A stretch of 29,975 nt of DNA, taken from JAAXXJ01 sp964412455 (GTDB lineage: Bacteria > Nitrospirota > UBA9217). The notes below the pieces were generated by a model, which searched no databases, was not told the DNA's origin, and saw only the letters and a program-made list of their open reading frames with translations. Below are positions 8,479 to 15,490 of this stretch, piece after piece (position 1 is the first letter of the stretch; the number at the start of each line of letters is the position of its first letter). The position numbers and the translations under genes were made by a program. The stretch lies in the NCBI GenBank assembly GCA_964412455.1, contig CAYPOT010000047.1, forward strand, positions 1-29,975, given 5' to 3'.

Positions 8479-11286
8479 ATGAACTGCTTCAGACCCCTGT
8501 TGGCGGTCCTTCTGCTTGTAGGCATACCCGCGACCATTTTCGCCGCCGACCTTTCCGGACTGCCTGTCACCACCGTCGTCCTCAAGGACAACCTTGGCAA
8601 GCCTCTGCCCGATGCTGAAAGCCTGCTGCCGCTGGTTGGATTGAAGGCGGGCGATCCCTTTTCGCGCGAAGCCGTCCGGAACGGGGTGAGCTATCTCTAT
8701 CTCGAGGGCAAGTTCCGCGACGTCCGGGCGGACGCCTATGCGGAGAACGGCGGTGTGCGGCTCGAATTTACGTTCACGCCCGTCACGATCGTGGACCGCA
8801 TCGTTCTCCGGGGGAACCGGGCCCTCTCGAATCGTGATGTCCGTGACGAGACGCGGGGGATCGAGGGCAGGGAGCTTCGCGAGGAAGCGCTCCCCGATAT
8901 CCGCACGAACATCCAGGCCCGCTACCAGGCCGAGGGATTTTACAACGTGCGGGTGAGCTTCCGGCATGAGCCCGCGGCTGACCCCCACCGGGCGGTCCTT
9001 TATATCTATATTCAGGAACCGAAACGCACCATGATCGAGGACGTCCGGTTCAAAGGCAACACGGTGTTCAAGGAAGAGGAACTGCTCGGGGTCATGAAGA
9101 ACCGGAAAGGCAGGCCGCTCCTCACCAACGTTCTGCTTGATGACGATCTTGAGGCCGTCCGGAAGGAGTATGCCGACGCGGGGTATCCCGCCGCATCGCC
9201 CGGTCCGGTCAGCGTGAGCCTCCGGGACGAGCGCGCGTTCCTCGAGATCAGCGGGGTCGAGGGACCGAAGGTGACCGTGTCGTTCACGGGCAACCGGGAG
9301 TTCAGCGAGAACAAGCTTCGGGGAATGCTCCTGGTCTGGTCCGAACGCGACGTATCTGATGCGGTCATCGAGAGCAGCGTGGAGAAGATCCGGAACGTCT
9401 ATCGCGACCTGGGCTACCCGGAGGTGAAGGTCGAGGTGAAAAGGACGGAAACACCAGGCGCCGTGGACCTTGCGTTCACGGTCCAGGAAGGGCAAAAGAT
9501 CAAGGTGGGCGCGGTCAGCGTGGAGGGGAACACGGTCTTTACCGAGAAGCAGATCAAGGACATGATGGCCACACGCGAGCCGCGTTGGTTCTGGCCGCGG
9601 CCCTTCCGGGAGGACATTCTCGACAAGGATATGGAGAGCATCACGGACCGGTATATTGACGCCGGATACCTTGCGGCGTATGTCAAGAGGACGGTTACGC
9701 GTACCGCGGACGGCTCGAAGGCGGTCGTCAACCTGAAGATCACTGAAGGGCGGCAGACCCTGACGGGGAACGTCTCGTTCGAAGGGAACGCGGCGATCAC
9801 CAGCGAGGACCTTGCCGGCGTTCTTACCTTGAAGACCGCCGCGCCCTTCAGCGAGCGGCTTCTGGAAGAGGACCGGTATCGCCTCCTGTCCCTCTATTCG
9901 GCCAAAGGATATCTCTATACTCGCATCGAGATCGAAAAAAAGCCGGCAACTGCCGCGGAGACCGTCGGTCCTGAGGAAAAAAGGAGGGATGCCGTCGGTA
10001 TGGCGCCCGAGGTCATCCATATCCACTACCTCATAGCAGAGGACCGGCAGGTAGCGATCGGGAAGGTCATTCTCCGGGGAAATGTCTACACCCGGGACGC
10101 GGTGATCATTCGGGAGCTTGAGCCCCGTACCGGAGAGCCCTATAGCTATGAATCGCTCCTCAAGAGCCAGCAGCGGGTCTATCGCTACGGGTATTTCGGC
10201 CTGGCGAAGTTCGAGCCGGTGCATCCCTACGAGAAGGAGTATACCAAGGACATGCTCTTCACCGTGGAGGAGCGGCCCGCGGGCGCCGTGGAGTTCGGCG
10301 TGGGGTACGGCACGCTGGACCGGCTGCGGGGGTTCGTCGAGATCTCCCACCGGAACCTGTGGGGCACGGCCCGTTACGCGAGCCTGCGGTTCGAAGGGAG
10401 CGAGATCCTGAGGCGGGAGGCGTTCACCTATCAGGAGCCGTGGTTTCTGGGTCAGCGCTATCTGGAAAGCAAGTTCATCCTGGCCCGGTCGGACGCAAAG
10501 CGGATCAACGAACAGTCGCGCGAGATCTATTACCAGACCAGGAGAACGACGGCATCCTACGGCGTCGAGCGTTCTTATGAGGGACTCAGGACCTCGCTCA
10601 CCTACCAGTACGAGAACGTGGAGAACTACAATGTGCAGCCGGCGGCCGAACTGAGCCCTGACGACAGCGGCCGCGTGCTCATCAGCAGCCTGAATCCCGG
10701 GATCATCCTTGACAAACGGAACGACGCCTTCAATCCAACGCAGGGCAGTCTCCATGGCGTTAATCTCAAGGAGGCCACGAAGGCGCTGAATTCCAAGGCG
10801 GAGTTCACGAAGGTCTCGGTCCAGAGCACCTGGTATCTGCCCGCGACGGAGTATGTTGTCCTTGCCCTTTCGGGCCGGGCCGGAAAGGGATGGCCGCACG
10901 GCGACACCCGGGAGGTCCCGCTTCACGAGCGGTTCTACCTGGGCGGAGGCACGACGGTGCGCGGCTACACCCAGGACTCGGTCGGGCCTTACAATATCGG
11001 CGCGTCCGGGGACCGCGTCCCCACGGGCGGTTCCAGCATGGTCCAGTTCAATGCGGATATCCGCCTGAATATGAGCGGGGGAAGCGGGTTCGTGATATTT
11101 GCCGACGCGGGGAACGTTTGGGTGGACCAGACGATCCGCGTCGACGACCTGCGCGCGTCCTACGGAGCCGGTTTCCGGTATCACACCCCCGTCGGCCCCC
11201 TCAGGATCGACTACGGCCAGAAGATCAACCGGAAGCCCGGAGAGAGCCCGGGCGAGCTTCATTTCAACATCGGCCAGGCGTTCTGA
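8479..11286 (+). CDS. bamA: Omp85-family outer-membrane assembly protein (BamA-like) with seven apparent POTRA domains
   Basis: A 935-aa protein that should insert beta-barrel proteins into the outer membrane. A signal peptide spans 1-22 (IFAA|D). POTRA-like repeats, each recognisable by a V-x-F/L-x-GN strand followed by a helix, begin near 28, 104, 186, 264, 343, 428 and 526. The barrel runs from about 601 to 935 and contains the conserved loop-6 VRGY motif at 827-830. The chain ends in Phe (NIGQAF), the beta-signal for its own insertion. E. coli BamA has five POTRAs in about 810 aa, so the extra length is accounted for by two more domains. TamA has three, so it fits less well. SurA-N and SppA genes lie downstream on the same strand, separated by a sensor gene with its own promoter. 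Confidence 0.9.
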   Translation: MNCFRPLLAVLLLVGIPATIFAADLSGLPVTTVVLKDNLGKPLPDAESLLPLVGLKAGDPFSREAVRNGVSYLYLEGKFRDVRADAYAENGGVRLEFTFTPVTIVDRIVLRGNRALSNRDVRDETRGIEGRELREEALPDIRTNIQARYQAEGFYNVRVSFRHEPAADPHRAVLYIYIQEPKRTMIEDVRFKGNTVFKEEELLGVMKNRKGRPLLTNVLLDDDLEAVRKEYADAGYPAASPGPVSVSLRDERAFLEISGVEGPKVTVSFTGNREFSENKLRGMLLVWSERDVSDAVIESSVEKIRNVYRDLGYPEVKVEVKRTETPGAVDLAFTVQEGQKIKVGAVSVEGNTVFTEKQIKDMMATREPRWFWPRPFREDILDKDMESITDRYIDAGYLAAYVKRTVTRTADGSKAVVNLKITEGRQTLTGNVSFEGNAAITSEDLAGVLTLKTAAPFSERLLEEDRYRLLSLYSAKGYLYTRIEIEKKPATAAETVGPEEKRRDAVGMAPEVIHIHYLIAEDRQVAIGKVILRGNVYTRDAVIIRELEPRTGEPYSYESLLKSQQRVYRYGYFGLAKFEPVHPYEKEYTKDMLFTVEERPAGAVEFGVGYGTLDRLRGFVEISHRNLWGTARYASLRFEGSEILRREAFTYQEPWFLGQRYLESKFILARSDAKRINEQSREIYYQTRRTTASYGVERSYEGLRTSLTYQYENVENYNVQPAAELSPDDSGRVLISSLNPGIILDKRNDAFNPTQGSLHGVNLKEATKALNSKAEFTKVSVQSTWYLPATEYVVLALSGRAGKGWPHGDTREVPLHERFYLGGGTTVRGYTQDSVGPYNIGASGDRVPTGGSSMVQFNADIRLNMSGGSGFVIFADAGNVWVDQTIRVDDLRASYGAGFRYHTPVGPLRIDYGQKINRKPGESPGELHFNIGQAF

Positions 11287-11318
11287 GGGAACGGCACGAA
11301 AATATTTTGGCCTAGAAA

Positions 11319-11465
11319 CGGCTGTAAACACGGATCAAAGCGGGTAAGAGTCGGATAAAAGCGGATTTTTTATCAGACGGGAATTCACTCATCGGGTGAA
11401 GGCTTCAAGTAAAAATAATTCGAGTATTATCCGCCTTTATCATACGTTCAATCCGCCTCTTCAGT
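11319..11465. repeat. Short tandem CGGAT-type repeats in inverted pair
   Basis: The gap after the Omp85 gene contains about four loose 10-nt units with the pattern CGGATAAAAG (about 11334-11368). Near 11430-11462 the complementary pattern ATCCGCCTTTAT...AATCCGCC runs in the opposite sense. The two halves could pair. No gene is supported between 11287 and 11695. Confidence 0.5.
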
Positions 11466-11505
11466 GTCAAAAGGTCTTTCCAGGGACATGCTTGCAGGTT
11501 GACTA

Positions 11506-11561
11506 AACTAAAAGCCTGGCGCGTTTTTTCGTACCTCGCCTGGAAACGCCTGCTTTTGGTT
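11506..11561. other. Imperfect hairpin upstream of the sensor gene
   Basis: AACTAAAAGC pairs with GCTTTTGGTT (one G-T pair), followed inward by GGCG/CGCC across a small bulge, with a loop of about 25 nt. No T-run follows, so it is not a typical terminator. The AAC...GTT ends and 56-bp length superficially recall an attC site, but the full core-site consensus is absent. Confidence 0.4.
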
Positions 11562-11614
11562 GCGATACAGGTGGTCCCGGCTTGCCCGGGCAACGGTCGC
11601 GATCCCGCCCGCGC

Positions 11615-11643
11615 TGGACGAAAGCGCTGCGCGGTGGTATTAT
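11615..11643 (+). promoter_or_regulatory. Sigma70-type promoter of the sensor gene
   Basis: TGGACG (11615-11620, 4 of 6 to TTGACA), a 17-bp spacer, then TATTAT (11638-11643) preceded by TGG, which is an extended -10. The predicted start near 11650 leaves a leader of about 46 nt with AGGAG just before the ATG at 11696. Confidence 0.6.
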
Positions 11644-11695
11644 AAAGTACGTATGCGAACTTGGCATCGTGAGTGCGTTGTCTGCACAGGAGCCC

Positions 11696-13627
11696 ATGAA
11701 CATTCATAGAAGACTCATCGTCCTGGTCGGCCTGGGGATGTTCCTCATCATGACCATCACCATTCTTTCCCTGCAGAACATCACCGCCATTTTCTCGCAG
11801 ACCACACGCAACGTCGCAACGATATCCCTCGAGGTCCGGAAGATCTGGAACATCGAGCAGAAGATCGGTGATGCCGTCCGAATGGTGCGGGAGTACGTCA
11901 GGACCGGCGATAGTCATTTCCAGCGCAACTATCAGATCTTCCACGATGCCGCAGACGGCATGTTAATGGAGATGGACGGCCTCAATCTGGGCAAGAGCGA
12001 GGTAAAGGTCCTCGGGGCGCTCGTGAACGACTTTAACACGATCGAGAACAAGGTGGAGAAGATCTTCGCCCTGCGCCTGTCCGACCCCACCGACCTCGCC
12101 CTTGCTCATACGCTGCTGTCCGATCTAAACGGTCTCGCCGCCTGGATGCAGCATGATCTCGAACGGTACAAGGAGGAGAGCACCATCCGGCTGGACGCGG
12201 TGGCGAGGGAGATCCAGGGAACGAAGTTGAGGATCAACATCTTCTTCGGCATTATCCTCTTCACGATGGTGGGGTTCCTCCTGGCATTCGGCGTCTACCT
12301 CTACCGGAAACTGACGGTTCCGCTCGCCCAGTTGTGGGAGGGGGCCGAGGAGATCAGCAAAGGCAACCTGGACCACCAGATGCAGGTGCGTGGCGAGACC
12401 GACATCGCCATGCTTGCGGGCCGGTTCAACGAAATGGCTCAGAAGCTCAAGGTATCCTACGCGGACCTGGAGCGCAGGCTGCTGGAGCGAACGCAGCAGC
12501 TGGCGGCCCTGAATTCGGTATCGCTCATGATGGGCAGGACCGGATCCCTCCAGGTGGTGCTGCAGGATTCCTTGAGCACGATCCTCATGAGCTTTTCGGA
12601 TATGGATCCTAAAGGCGGCATCTTCCTGTGCGAGCCCGACGGGGAGTCCCTGCGGCTCGTAGCGCACCTGGGGCTTACGCCGGAGTTTGCCGCGCAGGAG
12701 GAGCGGATCAAGATGGGCGAGTGCCTCTGCGGCATGGTGGCCAGGACCGGTGAGATGCTGTACGCGGAGCAGGGCTGCGACGATGCCCGCCATACCAGGA
12801 GCTCGTCCCATGAGGGGCACGCTCATATTGTCGTCCCCATCAAGTCGCGGGGCATCGTCCTTGGCGTGGTGTTCCTGTATCCCTCGAAGAGCTTCAACCT
12901 CAAACCCTCCGACGTCCAGATGTTCGATACCATCGGCGCCCAGCTCGGCATGGCGGTGGAGAACCTGCGGCTCTATGCCGAGGTCAAGGAGTCGAGCGAA
13001 AAATTCTGGGACCTCTTCGAAAATTCCCGTGACATCCTTTTCACGGTCGATATGCGGGGGAAGCTCACCGCGGCGAACAAGGCCACGGAACGGTTCCTGG
13101 GCAAGCCGAAGACCGAGCTTATCGGCAGGAGCGTCTTTGGTCTTCTGACGGACGAGGGCCAGTCCCTGGCGAAGCGCCTCCTGTCAGGGGAGATCCCCAT
13201 GGGTGATCGGATATTTGAGTTCGAGGCGAAAAGATCCGACGGGATACTTGCCGCGCTCGAGATAAGCGGCAGGAGCATCTTTATGATGAACAAGCCCTTG
13301 GGGCTGCAGTTCGCGGCCCGTGACGTCACGGAACAGAAGGGCCTCCGCGCGCTTCTCGTTAAAGCGGAGCGGCTGGCAGCCATCGGACAGGTCGGGATCG
13401 CCATGCGGCACGAGATCAACAATCCGCTGACCACGATCATCGGGAACGCGGAGCTGCTTCTTGATCGCCTCGAGGGCGCCGAGGGCGAGTTGAAAAAGCG
13501 GCTCGAGGTGGTCCTGGACAACGCACTCAGGATCTCGGAGATCATCAAACGACTGCAGGAGATCAAGCAGGACAAGACCATTGAGTATCTTAAGGGAGTG
13601 AAAATGACGGACCTGACGAAGGAATAG
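11696..13627 (+). CDS. Membrane sensor with HAMP-GAF-PAS-HisKA, lacking the ATPase domain
   Basis: A 643-aa inner-membrane sensor. Domains in order: TM1 about 7-27; a helical periplasmic domain about 28-180; TM2 about 181-203; HAMP about 204-256; GAF about 268-425 (with C343LCG); PAS about 430-545; and a HisKA dimerisation helix pair about 555-625 with phosphoacceptor His572 (MRHEINNPL). It then ends after a short tail (KGVKMTDLTKE). A normal kinase would continue for about 120 residues with N, G1 and G2 boxes. None is present here or in any frame of the next 100 bp. The ATG at 11696 follows AGGAG at 11688-11692; a longer open frame from 11582 has no support. It could be phosphorylated by another kinase or act as a phosphorelay or phosphatase partner; that is inference. 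Confidence 0.82.
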   Translation: MNIHRRLIVLVGLGMFLIMTITILSLQNITAIFSQTTRNVATISLEVRKIWNIEQKIGDAVRMVREYVRTGDSHFQRNYQIFHDAADGMLMEMDGLNLGKSEVKVLGALVNDFNTIENKVEKIFALRLSDPTDLALAHTLLSDLNGLAAWMQHDLERYKEESTIRLDAVAREIQGTKLRINIFFGIILFTMVGFLLAFGVYLYRKLTVPLAQLWEGAEEISKGNLDHQMQVRGETDIAMLAGRFNEMAQKLKVSYADLERRLLERTQQLAALNSVSLMMGRTGSLQVVLQDSLSTILMSFSDMDPKGGIFLCEPDGESLRLVAHLGLTPEFAAQEERIKMGECLCGMVARTGEMLYAEQGCDDARHTRSSSHEGHAHIVVPIKSRGIVLGVVFLYPSKSFNLKPSDVQMFDTIGAQLGMAVENLRLYAEVKESSEKFWDLFENSRDILFTVDMRGKLTAANKATERFLGKPKTELIGRSVFGLLTDEGQSLAKRLLSGEIPMGDRIFEFEAKRSDGILAALEISGRSIFMMNKPLGLQFAARDVTEQKGLRALLVKAERLAAIGQVGIAMRHEINNPLTTIIGNAELLLDRLEGAEGELKKRLEVVLDNALRISEIIKRLQEIKQDKTIEYLKGVKMTDLTKE

Positions 13628-13634
13628 AACGACA

Positions 13635-13662
13635 GTGCGGAATGCGGAGTGCGGAGTGCGGA
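13635..13662. repeat. Four tandem copies of the heptamer (G/A)TGCGGA
   Basis: Units at 13635, 13642, 13649 and 13656 read GTGCGGA, ATGCGGA, GTGCGGA and GTGCGGA. The same heptamer array recurs at 20045-20072. Every unit begins with a potential start codon, and the array contains the likely start of the SurA-like gene. Confidence 0.85.
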
Positions 13663-14309
13663 ATAATTCGAAGGGCCGAACCTTCAGTGTGGCTGGCGCG
13701 GTGCTATGGGCATTCTTATCGCTGGCGGCGGTGGGCAGTGCCGAGCTGATCGACCGTGTTGTCGCGGCGGTGAACAACGAGGTCATCACCCTGAGCGAGC
13801 TCCGGCAGGCGGTTGCGTTCAATGCCGCACTGAGCGGCAAGGGGAACGGCAGTCAGCTTGAGCAGGAGACCCGGGAGGGGCTCATTACCGGCAGGTTGCT
13901 TCTGCAGGAAACGTACCGCCTTAAGTTCGCGGAGGTCTCCGAACAGGATATCGCCGCCGAGGTGGGCAGGCTCCGGCAGCGGCTGGGGTCCGCTGATGCC
14001 TACCGGACGTTCCTGGCCAAAACAGGCCTGACCGAAGAACGCCTCGGCCGAATGCTGGGGGACCGGCTGCTTATCGAACGGTTCGTGGAGAAGAAGATAG
14101 GCCTCTTTGCCCGCGTGAGTCGTGATGAGGCCCAGAGCTATTTTCAGGACCACCCCCAAGAGTTCAAGGACAAACGGTTCGCCCAGGTACAGAAATCCAT
14201 CACCGCGCTCCTGTCGGAACAGAAGATCAGCCAGCAACTTGACCAGTATGTCGCCGATCTGCGCGACAGGGCGGTACTGAGGCTCAACCCGCTGCGGGAA
14301 GAGGAGTAG
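13656..14309 (+). CDS. SurA N-terminal domain protein (periplasmic chaperone-like)
   Basis: A 217-aa exported protein. From the GTG at 13656 there is a basic start, then the hydrophobic signal VAGAVLWAFLSLAAVGSA, and mature sequence opening with ELIDRVVAAVNNEVITLSEL, the hallmark first strand and helix of SurA/PpiD-type chaperones. The following helices (EQETREGLITGRLLLQE; a QDIAAEVGRLRQRLG-like segment) and the C-terminal IS.QLDQYV.DLR helix match the SurA chaperone core. No parvulin PPIase domain is present, so it should bind unfolded outer-membrane proteins without isomerase activity. In-frame GTG 13635 would add seven residues encoded by the heptamer array. It follows the sensor gene closely and precedes SppA. 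A role with the upstream Omp85 protein is plausible. Confidence 0.78.
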   Translation: MRNNSKGRTFSVAGAVLWAFLSLAAVGSAELIDRVVAAVNNEVITLSELRQAVAFNAALSGKGNGSQLEQETREGLITGRLLLQETYRLKFAEVSEQDIAAEVGRLRQRLGSADAYRTFLAKTGLTEERLGRMLGDRLLIERFVEKKIGLFARVSRDEAQSYFQDHPQEFKDKRFAQVQKSITALLSEQKISQQLDQYVADLRDRAVLRLNPLREEE

Positions 14310-14312
14310 GTT

Positions 14313-14347
14313 CAGACGACAGACGACAGACGACAGGCAATAGACGA
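14313..14347. repeat. Five tandem heptamers of the CAGACGA type
   Basis: Units CAGACGA (14313, 14320, 14327), CAGGCAA (14334) and TAGACGA (14341) run in phase in the gap between the SurA-like gene and SppA. The unit differs from the neighbouring GTGCGGA array but has the same length. Confidence 0.8.
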
Positions 14348-14399
14348 TTCCATTCCCCAGTTAATTTCTCATTTGATTCCGATAAGGAGTGCGTATCCC

Positions 14400-15341
14400 A
14401 TGAAGAAAATTTATCTACCCGTCATCATGATGTTTCTGTTCCTGATGCCAGTCGGCTGTACGTTCCTGAAGGTGAACATTGGCGACGAGGTCCAGCCGTT
14501 CACCGAAAAGGTCGTGTCGGGCGAGGGCAGGGACAGGGTCCTGCTGCTGGACATCAGCGGCATCATCATGGACGGCGAACCCGGCCCATCCTTTGCCGCG
14601 CGAAAAAAACCCGGCCAGATCGCCCGGGTGCGCGAGGCGCTTGACCGGGCGCGGCAGGATAGGCGCGTGAAGGCGGTGGTGCTCAGGATCAACAGCCCCG
14701 GCGGCGGCGTGACGGCTTCTGACATCCTGTACCACGAACTCAGAAAGTTCAAACAGGAGACCGGCGTCAAGATCGTGGCGCACATCATGGATGTCGGGAC
14801 CTCGGGCGCCTACTACGCAGCGCTGGCTGCCGACGCCATCACGGCCCAGCCTACCAGCGTGACCGGCAGCATCGGCGTCATCATGTACAGCGTGGACGTC
14901 ACGGGCCTGATGCAGAAGGTCGGGGTCCAGACCGTGGAGATCGCTTCGGCCGAGAAAAAAGGGAGCGGGTCTCCGTTCAGAAAGCTTTCCGCAGATGAGA
15001 GGAAGATATTCCAGGATTTCATCGACAGCCTCTACGGCCGGTTCACGGGACTTATCGCCGAGGAGCGAAAGCTGACAACCGATGCCGTGCTGAAGATGGC
15101 CGACGGGAGGATCTTCACCAGCGCGGAAGCGAAGGCCGGGGGGCTGATCGACGGCATCGGCTACCTCGAGGACGCCATAGAACTGGCAAAGAAACAGGCG
15201 AACCTTTCCCAGGCCGAGGTGGTGACCTATTTCCGGCCCGGCGAATACAAGGCGAACATCTATTCCCTGAGCCTGATCAATCTCGACCTGGGGGACCTGG
15301 CCGATCCGGGCGCGAAATTTCTCTATCTCTGGTGGCCGTGA
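14400..15341 (+). CDS. sppA: Signal peptide peptidase SppA, short form
   Basis: A 313-aa membrane-bound serine protease that degrades leftover signal peptides. It belongs to the short single-domain (36K) type, half the size of E. coli SppA. The Ser-Lys dyad is visible: nucleophile Ser135 in GTSGAYYAA and general base Lys187 in EKKGSGSP, which matches the spacing of the Bacillus SppA lysine. The INSPGGGV oxyanion segment is at 98-104. The N-terminus (MFLFLMPVGC20) could be a lipoprotein signal or an uncleaved anchor; Pro at -3 makes the lipobox non-standard. AAGGAG lies about 13 nt before the ATG. It sits with the SurA-like gene in an envelope quality-control cluster. Confidence 0.9.
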   Translation: MKKIYLPVIMMFLFLMPVGCTFLKVNIGDEVQPFTEKVVSGEGRDRVLLLDISGIIMDGEPGPSFAARKKPGQIARVREALDRARQDRRVKAVVLRINSPGGGVTASDILYHELRKFKQETGVKIVAHIMDVGTSGAYYAALAADAITAQPTSVTGSIGVIMYSVDVTGLMQKVGVQTVEIASAEKKGSGSPFRKLSADERKIFQDFIDSLYGRFTGLIAEERKLTTDAVLKMADGRIFTSAEAKAGGLIDGIGYLEDAIELAKKQANLSQAEVVTYFRPGEYKANIYSLSLINLDLGDLADPGAKFLYLWWP

Positions 15342-15412
15342 GGAGGGGACGGCAGGTCAACACCGGCAGTTTCCGACAGTTACTCTTGCTGTGTGGCATA
15401 TTCATTGCTAAA

Positions 15413-15446
15413 CTTAGATAACATCGCAAATCCGGTGTTATCTAAG
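15413..15446. terminator. Stem-loop between convergent SppA and hybrid kinase genes
   Basis: CTTAGATAACA (15413-15423) pairs perfectly with TGTTATCTAAG (15436-15446). Inner T-G, C-G and G-C pairs extend the stem to 14 bp with a 6-nt loop. There is no T-run on either side, so it may be a weak or factor-aided terminator or a barrier against convergent read-through. Confidence 0.5.
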
Positions 15447-15490
15447 GGGGCGTTTCAGCAACTTGTTAACTCAGCACCCTTCCCGCGTAG

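Noticed and set aside
8461..11331. 956-codon open frame on the minus strand opposite the Omp85 gene
   Set aside because: It mirrors the strongly recognisable Omp85 gene, has no domain pattern, and arises from GC-rich codon use.
11506..11561. Second attC-like site before the sensor gene
   Set aside because: It has AAC...GTT ends and an attC-like length, but the flanking genes are core genes and the core-site consensus is not met; kept only as a hairpin.
11582..11695. 38-codon N-terminal extension of the sensor protein
   Set aside because: It overlaps the predicted promoter, and the AGGAG site points to the ATG at 11696.
13628..13760. Missing ATPase domain of the sensor hidden by a frameshift
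   Set aside because: All frames after the stop were read; only the heptamer array and the SurA-like signal peptide are present, with no N, G1 or G2 box.
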